Origin: Kribbella jejuensis
GTDB lineage: Bacteria; Actinomycetota; Actinomycetes; Propionibacteriales; Kribbellaceae
Assembly: GCF_006715085.1 (NCBI RefSeq)
Contig: NZ_VFMM01000001.1
Location: 2,790,001 to 2,854,000, forward strand
Direction: 5' to 3'
DNA: 64,000 nt
Shown: piece by piece, positions 44,826 to 55,461 of the stretch
How positions within the stretch are numbered: the stretch's first letter is position 1
Layout: every line of letters begins with the position of its first letter
Made by a program: the position numbers and the translations under genes
Notes under the pieces: generated by a model
Seen by the model: the letters and a program-made list of their open reading frames with translations, nothing else
Database searches by the model: none
What the model was told of the DNA's origin: nothing

Positions 44826-45688
44826 AACCCCAACGTCGTGATTGGCTGCCGGGCTACCTCTTCATCAGTCCCGCCGTTCTGCTCTTCGTCGTCTTCGTCG
44901 CGCTGCCACTGCTCGCCGCCTTCGGACTCAGCCTGTTCCACTGGGATCTGTTGAGTACTCCGGAGTTCGCGGGCCTCGACAACTTCGAAAAGCTGGTCAC
45001 CGACGGCGCGACGATCCGCGCGGTGGTCAACACGTTCGTGTTCGCGCTGGCGTCGGTGGTCACGCACATCGGCCTCGGCATGCTGCTCGCGCTCGGCGTC
45101 CACCGGACGATGACGCGCGGTACGAAGTACTTCGTCCGTACGGCGTACTTCTTCCCGTTCCTGGTCTCGTGGGCGGCGGTTGCGCTGATCTGGAAGTACG
45201 TCCTCGACCCGACGTTCGGGCTGGTCAACTACTACCTCTCGGCCACCACGAACTGGCTGGCGTCGCCGACGTGGGCGTTGCCCTCGCTGATCGTCGTCGA
45301 CTGGTGGCACACGATCGGGTACACGTTCATCATCCTGTTGGCCGGTCTGCAGACCGTACCGGCGCAACTGCACGAGGCGGCCCGGGTCGACGGCGCGAAC
45401 GCGTGGTGGCGGTTCTGGAGCGTGACGCTGCCGGTGATGTCGCCGACGATCTTCTTCGCGACCGTGATCACGTTCATCGGAGCGTTCCAGATCTTCGATC
45501 CGATGGTGATCATGACTCAGGGCGGCCCGGACGGTGCGACGCGGAGCATCGTGCAGTACACCTACGAGAAGGGCTTCCAGTCCTTCGAGGTCGGGTACGC
45601 CGCTGCGCTCTCGCTGGTGCTGTTCGTGGTGATCATGATCGTCACCGGACTGCAGTTCCGGCTTTCGCGGCGCTGGGTGCACCAATGA
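44822..45688 (+). CDS. Carbohydrate ABC permease (MalF-type), probable CTG start
   Basis: 288 residues from CTG 44822. This start shares CTGA with the stop of the binding-protein gene and has GGAGGG six bases upstream. The first helix (LPGYLFISPAVLLFVVFVAL) needs this start: the next ATG at 44951 would delete the first transmembrane segment, and no ATG, GTG or TTG lies in frame between. Six helices and an EAA loop (HEAARVDGANAWWRFWSVTLP, read in parts: EAARVDGANAWWRF) mark the MalF/UgpA class. It overlaps the next permease by four bases. Confidence 0.88.
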   Translation: MKPQRRDWLPGYLFISPAVLLFVVFVALPLLAAFGLSLFHWDLLSTPEFAGLDNFEKLVTDGATIRAVVNTFVFALASVVTHIGLGMLLALGVHRTMTRGTKYFVRTAYFFPFLVSWAAVALIWKYVLDPTFGLVNYYLSATTNWLASPTWALPSLIVVDWWHTIGYTFIILLAGLQTVPAQLHEAARVDGANAWWRFWSVTLPVMSPTIFFATVITFIGAFQIFDPMVIMTQGGPDGATRSIVQYTYEKGFQSFEVGYAAALSLVLFVVIMIVTGLQFRLSRRWVHQ

Positions 45689-46497
45689 AGGGCAAGTTGC
45701 TCGACCTCGTGCTCGTGCTCGGTGGGATCGTGATGATCGCGCCGTTGGTGTGGCTGATCGTCAACGCGTTGTCGGAGCCGATCGACGCGTTCCAGTTGCC
45801 GCCGCGGTGGATTCCGCATCCGCCGACCTTGCAGAACTTCCAGCAGGTGCCGGGGCTGATTCCGTTCGCGCGGATGGCGTGGAACAGTGTGCAGATCGCG
45901 GTGATCACGACTGCAGGCGCATTGTTCACGAGTGCGCTCGCGGCGTACGCGTTCAACCGGTTGCGGTTTCCGGGGCGGGACCAGATCTTCTCGGTCCTGT
46001 TGGCCGCTTTGGTGGTACCGGTGCAGTTGACCGTCGTACCGATCTTCATCATGATGCGCTGGCTGCATCTCGTGGACACCACGGTGGCGATCTGGTTGCC
46101 GGCGCTGGTCAACGTGTTCGGGATCTTCTTCCTGCGGCAGTACATCTCGTCGATTCCGCGCGAGCTGGACGAGGCGGCGATCATGGACGGCGCGGGGCAT
46201 TTCTGGATCCTGTTCCGGGTGATCCTGCCGTTGGCGCGACCCGGGTTGACCGCGCTGGGCATCTTCGTGTTCGAGGCGTCGTGGAACAACTTCTTCTGGC
46301 CGTACATCTTCCTCTCGACCCCGGAGAAGATGACGCTTCCTGTTGGCCTGGTGTCGCTGCAGGGCGCAGTCGGAGGTGGGCCCGCAGTGGTGCTGTTCGC
46401 AGCGATCACCCTGGTGGTGCTGCCGATCCTCGTGCTGTTCCTGATCTTCCAACGCTCGTTCATCTCGTCCATCGCCACCACAGGCCTCCGCGCATGA
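45685..46497 (+). CDS. Carbohydrate ABC permease (MalG-type)
   Basis: 270 residues, six helices, with EAA loop DEAAIMDGAGHFWILFRVIL and the LPPRW extracytoplasmic segment of MalG/UgpE permeases. ATG 45685 overlaps the upstream stop (ATGA). The C-terminus ends in the usual FQRSFISSIATTGLRA. Confidence 0.93.
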   Translation: MKGKLLDLVLVLGGIVMIAPLVWLIVNALSEPIDAFQLPPRWIPHPPTLQNFQQVPGLIPFARMAWNSVQIAVITTAGALFTSALAAYAFNRLRFPGRDQIFSVLLAALVVPVQLTVVPIFIMMRWLHLVDTTVAIWLPALVNVFGIFFLRQYISSIPRELDEAAIMDGAGHFWILFRVILPLARPGLTALGIFVFEASWNNFFWPYIFLSTPEKMTLPVGLVSLQGAVGGGPAVVLFAAITLVVLPILVLFLIFQRSFISSIATTGLRA

Positions 46498-47150
46498 CCG
46501 ATCACCTACCTGCAGCTTTCAAGGCGCTCTGGTACGAACTGCCGCTGCTCGCAACCGCCGGCGTACTTGTCTGCACCTCTGCCGGGCTCGTCGTTCTACT
46601 CAGTCCTGGGCTGACACCGCTGACCGTTCTGGTAAGTGCGTTGGTCGTCTCTCCCGTGTGGGGCGCCGTTGTGGCGACGACGGACGCGGTGGTGCTGGAG
46701 GAACGCGGTGGGGTCCAACTACTCCTCAAGAACCTGCGGAGGCATGCACTTGCAGGCTTGCAAGTGGGGGTGGTGCCGGGCGTTGTGGTTGCGGTGGGGT
46801 TGCTGAACTGGCAGTTGTACTTCGGCTGGCGAGCCGGGGTGATGTTCGTGCTTCCGCTGGCTGTCAGTGGGTGTGCGAGTGTGCTGCTACTACTCGCCTC
46901 CTGCTACGCGTTCAGTCTGCGTGTGAGCGGACGGTTGCGTGGGAAGCAGCTGTGGTTCACCGCGTTGCAGCTGGTTGCACGGGCTCCGCTTGTGCCGCTC
47001 GGGGTGCTGGCGCTCGCGTTTGTTGACTTCTTGCTCGGGACATCGGTGACGGCGTCTCTACTACTCCTCGCCCCCGGTCCGGTGGCGTTGTTCGCTTCTG
47101 CTGGAACGGCGACCTTCTATGGGACGGAGAAACATGCACTACACCGATGA
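46494..47150 (+). CDS. Membrane protein, DUF624/YesL-like
   Basis: 218 residues with about five hydrophobic segments and a short N-terminal AFKALWYELPLLATAGVLV. Small polytopic proteins of the YesL/DUF624 type accompany sugar ABC operons in Gram-positive bacteria, and both the size and the position fit; the assignment is not certain. It overlaps the permease gene by four bases and the GH116 gene by 17 bases, so the whole set is translated as a chain. The role is unknown. Confidence 0.75.
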   Translation: MTDHLPAAFKALWYELPLLATAGVLVCTSAGLVVLLSPGLTPLTVLVSALVVSPVWGAVVATTDAVVLEERGGVQLLLKNLRRHALAGLQVGVVPGVVVAVGLLNWQLYFGWRAGVMFVLPLAVSGCASVLLLLASCYAFSLRVSGRLRGKQLWFTALQLVARAPLVPLGVLALAFVDFLLGTSVTASLLLLAPGPVALFASAGTATFYGTEKHALHR

Positions 47151-49593
47151 CAACCGTCGACACTTCGCCATGCCGCTGGGAGGTCTGGGCACCGGCACTG
47201 TCGCGCTGGCCGGCAACGGTGCGCTCCGCCAGTGGCAGCTGCACAACGTCGGCAACCACGAAGCGCATGTGCCGGACAGCTTCTTCGCACTGCGCCTGTC
47301 CCGCGTGGAACCGCCGCTGGACGAAGTACGTCTTCTCCAAGGTCCTCCGTTGACGCCGTCCAACACGCCGCTGGTCACGGACGACGTAGTACCTGTCAGC
47401 GAGCAGCAGCTGTACGACGTGATCCGTCCGATCGGTCCGACCAAGGTGACCGCTACCTATCCCCAGGCACGTGTGGAGTACGAGACGGACCTACCTATCG
47501 AGCTGAGCCTCGACGTCTTCAACCCGTTGGTGCCGGGCGATGCCGCGGCGAGCTCCCAGCCGGTGGTCGGATTCACCTTCACGTTGCACAACCCCGGGCC
47601 GATCGCACTCCATGGCAAACTGGCCGCCGCGCTCCAGAACACCGTCGGCTGGGACGGCATCACACCGATCAACGGCACGTCCTGCAGCCTGTACGGCGGC
47701 AACACCAATCGTGTCCGGAAAGCCGACTGGACCTCGGTGGTGTTTGAGAATGGCAGCCTGTCCGGTGACCATCCGGGGGCTGGCCAGGTAGTGCTTGCTG
47801 CTGACGGTGAGGCGTTCGTTCACCCGCAGTGGAATCGGCCGGAGGAGTTTGTTGCTTTTCTCAACGGGCCGGTGACGGCAGCGAGTGGGGCGAGTGCACC
47901 GGGCAGCACGTGGAACGGCGGGCTCGCCGTACCGTTTCAGCTGGAGCCTGGTGAGAGCAAGCAGTTCAGGTTCCTCATCGCCTGGCACTTCCCGAACCGA
48001 TATGTCGACTTCAACCAGTTCGGCCCACACCCTGACTACGGCCACAGCCGGTTCTGGCTCGGCAACGCGTACACGCGCCGTACACCGGACGCCGTCGCCG
48101 CAGCCGAGTACTTCATCGAGAACTGGGACGAGCTCGAGCACCGAACCACCCAGTGGACGGCAGCGTTCGACAACAGCACGCTTCCCGGTGAGACCGGCGC
48201 GCGCATCGCGGCACTGGCGGCCGACATCCGAACCCCAACCGTCTTCCGAACCGCCCAAGGCGACGTGCTCGGCTTCGAAGGCGTCCTGGGTGCGTCCACC
48301 GTCATGTGGGGCGGCCGGTACGGCGGTTCGTGTCCGCTCAACTGCACCCACGTCTGGAACTACGAGCAGACCCTCTCCCGCCTCTTCCCATCGCTCGAAC
48401 AGAACATGCGCGACACCGAGTACGACGTCATGCAGGCCCCCGAGGGCTACATCCCGCACCGCGTCCGCGCCCCGCTCTACTTCAAGCAACTCTGGGACGT
48501 GGTGATCGGCGGCCCGGAAGAGCCTGCCCTCGACGGCATGCTCGGCACAGTGCTCAAGACGTACCGAGAGGTACGCCAAGGCGCCGGCCTCGACTGGCTC
48601 CGGCACCGCTGGCCGAACGTCGTACGCCTCCTCGACCACATCCACACCAAGTGGCTGCGCAACGACGTACTCCGAGGCATCCAGCCCAGCACCCACGACA
48701 TCGACCTGTGCGGCGTCAACTCGTTCATGGGCACGCTCTGGCTGGCCGCACTCCGCTCAGCCGAAGAGATGGCGCTCCTACTAGGTGAGGACCCGAAGCA
48801 CTACAGGACCCTCTTCGAGACGGGCAGCACGGCGTACGACGAACTGCTCTTCACAGGCGAGTACTACCGCCAGATCCTCGACCCGGACGAGACCCGTGAC
48901 TTCCAGTGGGGAGACGGTTGCCTCGCGGACCAGCTGGTCGGCCAGTGGTGGGCACACCAACTGGACCTCGGCTACATCCTCCCGGAGGACCACGTCCGTA
49001 CGGCGCTGCGCAACGTCGTACGGCACAACCTGCGGGCGGGCTTCCACGACTTCGAGCACCCGTACCGGGTCTTCGCCGACGGAGACGACACCGGCCTGCT
49101 GATGTGCACCTGGCCGCACGGTGGACGCCCCGAGGTACCCACCCGGTACTGCGACGAGGTGTGGACCGGCTCGGAGTACCAGGTCGCCGCGCACTGCCTG
49201 TACGAAGGCCTCGCGGACGAGGGAATGTCCGTCCTGCAAGGCCTCTGGGCGAGGTACGACGGCACCCGCCGCAACCCGTTCAACCCGATCGAATGCGGCG
49301 ACCACTACATCCGCAACGCCGCCGGCTGGTCCGTCCTGGAGGCCCTGACCGGCTACCGCCACAACGCGATCACCAACACGATCACGTTCGCCCCCATGAA
49401 GCTGGCTCGCCAAGCAGACGCGTGGAGCTTCCCGTTCGTCACCAACACCGGCTGGACCACCGCCACCTATACCTCCGGCACTCTCACACTCGCATGCCAA
49501 AGCGGCTACCTCGACCTCACAACCGTCCATGTAGACGGCACACCACACGAGGTCAACGCACGGCTGATCCCCGGAAACCCCTTAATCATTTGA
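47134..49593 (+). CDS. GH116 family beta-glycosidase
   Basis: 819 residues, no signal peptide, so intracellular. The N-terminal beta domain (RRHFAMPLGGLGTGTVALAG) and the (alpha/alpha)6 barrel are those of GH116 (GBA2-like glucosylceramidase and bacterial beta-glucosidase). The nucleophile should be Glu411 in HVWNYEQ and the acid/base Asp599 in GDGCLADQLVGQW, by analogy with GH116 structures. Substrates known in the family are beta-glucosides, beta-xylosides and GlcNAc-containing glycosides. ATG 47134 has a GGAG ribosome binding site. The 3' end overlaps the convergent GH89 gene by 88 bases. Confidence 0.92.
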   Translation: MHYTDDNRRHFAMPLGGLGTGTVALAGNGALRQWQLHNVGNHEAHVPDSFFALRLSRVEPPLDEVRLLQGPPLTPSNTPLVTDDVVPVSEQQLYDVIRPIGPTKVTATYPQARVEYETDLPIELSLDVFNPLVPGDAAASSQPVVGFTFTLHNPGPIALHGKLAAALQNTVGWDGITPINGTSCSLYGGNTNRVRKADWTSVVFENGSLSGDHPGAGQVVLAADGEAFVHPQWNRPEEFVAFLNGPVTAASGASAPGSTWNGGLAVPFQLEPGESKQFRFLIAWHFPNRYVDFNQFGPHPDYGHSRFWLGNAYTRRTPDAVAAAEYFIENWDELEHRTTQWTAAFDNSTLPGETGARIAALAADIRTPTVFRTAQGDVLGFEGVLGASTVMWGGRYGGSCPLNCTHVWNYEQTLSRLFPSLEQNMRDTEYDVMQAPEGYIPHRVRAPLYFKQLWDVVIGGPEEPALDGMLGTVLKTYREVRQGAGLDWLRHRWPNVVRLLDHIHTKWLRNDVLRGIQPSTHDIDLCGVNSFMGTLWLAALRSAEEMALLLGEDPKHYRTLFETGSTAYDELLFTGEYYRQILDPDETRDFQWGDGCLADQLVGQWWAHQLDLGYILPEDHVRTALRNVVRHNLRAGFHDFEHPYRVFADGDDTGLLMCTWPHGGRPEVPTRYCDEVWTGSEYQVAAHCLYEGLADEGMSVLQGLWARYDGTRRNPFNPIECGDHYIRNAAGWSVLEALTGYRHNAITNTITFAPMKLARQADAWSFPFVTNTGWTTATYTSGTLTLACQSGYLDLTTVHVDGTPHEVNARLIPGNPLII

Positions 49594-51713
49594 GGAATGC
49601 GCGAGGCCAACTGGTAAGCGTCCCCGCGCTCCGTGGCCGCGTGCTGCGTGTCCGTGTGCGCCCACTGCTCCGCGTAAGCCTTCCAGTCGACGGGAGCCGG
49701 CGGCTGACCAGTAGACAGAGCAGTGTCGAGCGCAGCGAAGTACGTACGCCAGCGACCCGCGTAGTAGTCCCCGACGAGCCCGTTCCACTCCCTGCGCGCA
49801 TAGTCCTGCAGTGTCGCCGCAGCGGCCCAGTCGGTGATCAGGGTGCGTACGTCGTACCGCAGTGCGGCCGCCTCCTCCGGGTTGGCGGCCTGTGCCGTCG
49901 CACCGGCCAGCCACGAGCCCAGGAGGAAGTTGTCGTCCGTGCCGAGCAGGTCGTCGAGCAGCTCGAGCCGCTGCAACCAATCGGCGGTCAGCTTCCGGAA
50001 CTGCCCAAGGTCACGCGCCTGATAGGCAGCCGAGATGCGCGGCAACAACGTCCGGCTGTCATTGGCCATCACCTGCCGGGCCACATCAACCAGGTCGTAC
50101 CGGTACGCCGTACTTCGTCGCAGCGCGGGCGGCACCGCCAGCAGCTCGCCGAGCGCCTGGCGGAATGCCGCGGGGTCGTACGGAATCGCCGTACCGGTAA
50201 CTGCCAGGCTGGGCTCGTAGTCGAACAGTCCGGTCGGGTGCTTGCTGTCCGCGCCCGCAGGCCAGCTGTAGACGGTGCTGCCGAGGATGCGCCAAGCCGC
50301 CACCGCGTGCGGATCAGCCGAGCCGTAACGGCTGGTGGCATAGTCGGTGAACCACTGCTGCACGTCCACCGGTTGGCTCTCCCACGCCAGGTCGGTGAAG
50401 AACGCGACCGCGGCCGGGTTGTTGTCGATCGCCTCGGGCATCAGCGCGATCCCGTTCAGCGCCGTACCGGGTTTGGCCAGCCAGGCATGGAACTTCTCGT
50501 TCCACGCGGGCAGTGAAGCGCCGAGGTTCGAGTGGCCGCCGAAGTTCCAGATCGTGCCGAACGCGTACGGCGTACCGAGGAAGTCCTTGTCGCGGTCGGT
50601 GATGTTCGCTGCCTCGGAGATGCCGTCGACGACCAGCATCTTCGAGCGGTCGATGGACTGCAGCGTGGCCGGCAGCGGGTTCTTCTGCCAGCCGAGGATC
50701 GCCCAGATCGCGCCCGGGTGTGCGGCCTCAAGAGCGTTCTGGACCGCGCGGGAGGCGTCCGGAACGCTCACGTCGCCCGCGGTACCGCCCTCGTGCAGCA
50801 GGTCCATCTTGTACATCGTGCTGGGCCCGAACAGGTCCGTCTGAACGCGGTAGAACTCAGCGGCTACCTCTGCGAAGAGGAGGTTCGTCGGGTCGAGCCA
50901 ATCCGGCCTGGCGAGCCCGTCCCACTTGCCTTGCGGCACAGTCTTCGCGCCCGGGTTCTTGGCGGCGAAGCTTGGCGGGACGGTGCCGAAGTACCCGGGC
51001 AGCACCGGCACCATGCCGAGCTCGCGCAGGTGGTCGGCCAGCTGCCGGCCCAGCACGGTACGGCGGTCGATGAGCTGCTGCGAGATCGGACTGCCGAGGC
51101 AGCACTCGTTCTGCAGCAGCCACCAGGCCTGGTGTGCCGGCTGCGGGATCCACGCGCGGAGCTCGTCAGCGGTGTACCCGAACTTCCGGAAAGCCCGTTC
51201 GTAGACGGCCTCCTGCCCTTCGTACACGAGGACCTGGTTGATGCCGTGCAGCGCGAGTACGTCGATGCGGTGCTGCCACTGCGGCCAGTCGAGATACGGG
51301 CCGGCATACCCCTCGTTGGTGTCGTTCAACGCGAACCGGTTGTCGACGGCGGCCCGCTGCTCCGTCGGCTGCGCCGGGAGCGGGAGCCGTACGGGCAGGT
51401 TCAGCTGCGAACCCTCGAGCTCGATGTCGGCGTGCGCCACGTGCCGCAGGTACCAACCGAAACCGGTCAGCTGGACCGCGGGCGTCGTACCGCCGATCAG
51501 CACCTTCCGGCCGGCCGAGCCGACCCGGAAGAAGTCCTTCCCGGTGCCGCGGTCGAGCGTCTCGAGGACGACCTGATCGGCGTACCGCTGACCGACCAGC
51601 CGCACCAACGCATCCCGCGCCGGCCCACCGGCCACCACGACAGGGCCGGACGGGACAACGAGGACCGAAACCGCCGCAACCACACCGGCCAGCACCAAGC
51701 GGACGGGCTTCAT
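49506..51713 (-). CDS. Secreted GH89 alpha-N-acetylglucosaminidase-like protein
   Basis: 735 residues. A Sec signal peptide (MKPVRLVLAGVVAAVSVLVV) is followed by the NAGLU domains: a small alpha/beta N-domain (about 30-110), a TIM barrel with NDTNEGYAGPYLDWPQWQHR and LLQNECCLGSP, and an all-alpha C-domain. Human NAGLU has two catalytic Glu residues; LLQNECCLG and LMPEAIDNNP are plausible counterparts. It would release terminal alpha-GlcNAc outside the cell for import by the adjacent transporter. ATG 51713 has GAGGTGA upstream. The last ~30 residues overlap the GH116 gene and may be a run-on. Confidence 0.9.
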   Translation of the reverse strand: MKPVRLVLAGVVAAVSVLVVPSGPVVVAGGPARDALVRLVGQRYADQVVLETLDRGTGKDFFRVGSAGRKVLIGGTTPAVQLTGFGWYLRHVAHADIELEGSQLNLPVRLPLPAQPTEQRAAVDNRFALNDTNEGYAGPYLDWPQWQHRIDVLALHGINQVLVYEGQEAVYERAFRKFGYTADELRAWIPQPAHQAWWLLQNECCLGSPISQQLIDRRTVLGRQLADHLRELGMVPVLPGYFGTVPPSFAAKNPGAKTVPQGKWDGLARPDWLDPTNLLFAEVAAEFYRVQTDLFGPSTMYKMDLLHEGGTAGDVSVPDASRAVQNALEAAHPGAIWAILGWQKNPLPATLQSIDRSKMLVVDGISEAANITDRDKDFLGTPYAFGTIWNFGGHSNLGASLPAWNEKFHAWLAKPGTALNGIALMPEAIDNNPAAVAFFTDLAWESQPVDVQQWFTDYATSRYGSADPHAVAAWRILGSTVYSWPAGADSKHPTGLFDYEPSLAVTGTAIPYDPAAFRQALGELLAVPPALRRSTAYRYDLVDVARQVMANDSRTLLPRISAAYQARDLGQFRKLTADWLQRLELLDDLLGTDDNFLLGSWLAGATAQAANPEEAAALRYDVRTLITDWAAAATLQDYARREWNGLVGDYYAGRWRTYFAALDTALSTGQPPAPVDWKAYAEQWAHTDTQHAATERGDAYQLASRIPQMIKGFPGISRALTSCGVPSTWTVVRSR

Positions 51714-51848
51714 AGCCGAGTCACCTCGAACGAAGCGGCAACACTTCCGAAAGATCTTTGCCAAACAGCCTTCCGCCGCGGTGAGGATCTGTCAACAGGA
51801 CAGGGAGTGCCGGCCGCCCGGCAACGCCACCGGACGGACGGCACTCGT

Positions 51849-52226
51849 TCAGAGGAGTCCGAGCTCGGCGGACTCTTGGTCGGTGAACAGGCGGGAGCGG
51901 ATCAGGAAGCGGATACCTTCGGGGGCCTCCACCGAGAATCCGCTGCCGCGGCCTGTCACCACGTCGACGGTCAGCTGGGTGTGCTTCCAGTACTCGTACT
52001 GGTTCGCCGACATCCAGAAACCGATCGGCTTGTCCACGCCCTCGACGACCAGGTCAGCGAGATGCACGTCCGCCGACCCCGTTCGAAATTCCCCGTCCGG
52101 ATAGCACATCGGCGAACTGCCGTCACAGCAACCACCGGACTGGTGGAACATCAGCGGACCGTGCATCCCGGTGAGACGGCGCAACCACTGCGCCGCCTCG
52201 TCGGTGAGCAGAACCTTCTCGGCCAC
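51849..52226 (-). CDS. DUF779 family protein
   Basis: 125 residues with the conserved Cys-rich stretch HQSGGCCDGSSPMCYPDGEF (about residues 28-47) of DUF779. These proteins nearly always sit beside acetaldehyde or related aldehyde dehydrogenases in actinobacteria and proteobacteria. The molecular role is unknown; a redox or metal role is suggested by the Cys cluster. GTG 52226 directly abuts the ALDH stop (TGAGTG), so it is translationally coupled. Confidence 0.9.
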   Translation of the reverse strand: MAEKVLLTDEAAQWLRRLTGMHGPLMFHQSGGCCDGSSPMCYPDGEFRTGSADVHLADLVVEGVDKPIGFWMSANQYEYWKHTQLTVDVVTGRGSGFSVEAPEGIRFLIRSRLFTDQESAELGLL

Positions 52227-53750
<1,524 letters not shown>

Positions 53751-53795
53751 TGGTCCTCCAACGGATATGGCGTTGGACCGAACCTAAGGACCGTG

Positions 53796-53814
53796 ACGTT
53801 GCATCGACGTTGCA
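53796..53814. promoter_or_regulatory. Direct repeats ACGTTGCA between ALDH and GAF regulator
   Basis: ACGTTGCA occurs at 53796-53803 and 53807-53814, 11 bases apart, in the 78-base divergent gap. The inner part also reads as an inverted repeat (TGCATCGACGTTGCA). Candidate site for the GAF regulator. Confidence 0.5.
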
Positions 53815-53828
53815 CCAAGTGAGGTTGT

Positions 53829-55280
53829 ATGGACGGACCGGAGCAGGCCCGGCGGTTGAGTGGGGTGTACGACGACGTGCTCGGCGGCGGTCGCGCCGGG
53901 GCCGAACCGCGTCCACTCGTTGCCGCGTCCTGGGAACGTTCGCTGGCCGCCGCGGTCGACCCGGACCTCGACCTTCCGCCGATGATCCTCGAGCAGGAAA
54001 TGGTCGAGGAGCTGCGCGAGAACCATCCGCTGCGCGCCGTGCTCCCGGTGCTCCGGCAGACACTCACGTCGATCGCCGACGAGGCCTCGCACATCATGAT
54101 CATCACCGACGCGCGCGGCATGATCCTGTGGCGCGAGGGCGCCGCCGATGTGAAGCGCACCGCGGACCGGATCGCGTTGTCCGAGGGCGCGGTGTGGTCC
54201 GAGGACCAGATCGGGACCAACGGCATGGGTACGGCGCTCGCCGTCGGCGGACCGGTCCAGATCCACTCCGCCGAACACCTGGTCCGGCGGATCCACGAAT
54301 GGACCTGCGCCGCCGCGCCCGTGCACGACCCGGACACCGGCAAACTGCTCGGCGCCGTCGACGTCTCCGGCCCGTTGCGGACCGTCCATCCCGCGATGGT
54401 CGCGCTGGTGACCGCCGCGGCCCAGCTCGCCGAGGGACAGCTGAAGGTCCGGATGGCCGCCGCCGACGAGATGCTCCGCGCCCGCAACATGCGGCACCTG
54501 ATGGCGCTCGGCGATGCCCCGGGCGCCTTGCTCACGCCGACCGGCCGGGTCCTCGCGGTCCAACCGCTCGAATGGTTGCCCGACCGTCTCGTCGTACCGG
54601 ACGGCGCCGACCGGATCGACCTCGGCGACGGTCGTGAGGGACTCGTCGAACGCCTCGACGAGGGCTACCTGCTGCGAATGCCCGGTACGCCGGTACGCCG
54701 CGCGCGCCAGACCCTCCGGCTGAAGCTCCTCGGCTCAGGGCAGCCGATCGCGGTCGTCGGCGGCCGGGAGATCGCACTGACACTGCGGCGGGCCGAAGTA
54801 CTCGCACTGCTATTACTGCAGCCGACAGGCCTGACCGCGGAGCAGCTGATGCTCCAGCTGTACGGCGACGAGGGCAACCCGACGACGGTCCGCGCCGAGA
54901 TGCACCGCCTCCGGAACCTGCTGGGCGACGGCGTTCTCGACACCAAGCCGTACCGGATCGTCGCGGACGTGACCGGCGACGTCACCGAAGTACAAACAGC
55001 CCTCCGCAACGGCGACCTGCCGGCGGCGCTGGACCTGTACGCGGGTCCGCTGCTCGCCCGCTCCGACGCCCCCGCCCTCCGCGCCGAACGCGACGAACTC
55101 GACGCCACGCTCCGCCGCGCAGTCCTCGACCTCCACGACCCCGACCTCCTCTGGCGCTACGCCCAAACCCCCACCGCCGCCGAGGACCTGGAGATCTTCG
55201 AGGCCCTCGCTGTCGGGCTGCCCGCGGAAGACCCCCGCCGCGCCGCGGTCGGCGCCCGTCTCGCCCGTCTCCTCGACTGA
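53829..55280 (+). CDS. GAF-domain transcriptional regulator without AAA+ domain
   Basis: 483 residues. The N-terminal part resembles AcoR-type regulators: PLVAASWERSL, a GAF domain about residues 55-210 with ARGMILWREG, DQIGTNGMGTALAVG and GAVDVSGPL. Instead of a sigma-54 AAA+ domain, the C-terminal half carries a winged-helix-like segment (LRRAEVLALLLLQPTGLTAE, then VRAEMHRLRNLLGDG) similar to transcriptional-regulator/BTAD-type folds, and a helical tail. This architecture is common in actinobacteria beside aldehyde dehydrogenases. It probably activates the divergent ALDH-DUF779 operon in response to an alcohol or aldehyde. Start ATG 53829. Confidence 0.85.
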   Translation: MDGPEQARRLSGVYDDVLGGGRAGAEPRPLVAASWERSLAAAVDPDLDLPPMILEQEMVEELRENHPLRAVLPVLRQTLTSIADEASHIMIITDARGMILWREGAADVKRTADRIALSEGAVWSEDQIGTNGMGTALAVGGPVQIHSAEHLVRRIHEWTCAAAPVHDPDTGKLLGAVDVSGPLRTVHPAMVALVTAAAQLAEGQLKVRMAAADEMLRARNMRHLMALGDAPGALLTPTGRVLAVQPLEWLPDRLVVPDGADRIDLGDGREGLVERLDEGYLLRMPGTPVRRARQTLRLKLLGSGQPIAVVGGREIALTLRRAEVLALLLLQPTGLTAEQLMLQLYGDEGNPTTVRAEMHRLRNLLGDGVLDTKPYRIVADVTGDVTEVQTALRNGDLPAALDLYAGPLLARSDAPALRAERDELDATLRRAVLDLHDPDLLWRYAQTPTAAEDLEIFEALAVGLPAEDPRRAAVGARLARLLD

Positions 55281-55333
55281 GGCGGACCTCCCACACTCAC
55301 CAACCTCCGCCGGCACCCTCCGGCGCCGCCCGC

Positions 55334-55349
55334 TTGAGCGTGCGCTCAA
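55334..55349. promoter_or_regulatory. 16-base palindrome upstream of EMO gene
   Basis: TTGAGCGTGCGCTCAA has 7-bp arms around a 2-base centre. It lies between the GAF regulator stop and the oxidoreductase gene. It looks like a TetR-type operator, which would fit control of fatty-acid or amino-acid oxidation. The regulator is not in view. Confidence 0.55.
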
Positions 55350-55461
55350 CCGGACGACGGCGTTTAGTGAGTGTCTGAGGTCCGGGTGACACAGAACACG
55401 CGGGCGTGATGAGGGCCGCATCGACATGACTGACGAGTAACCAACCAATAACATCGCTGGT

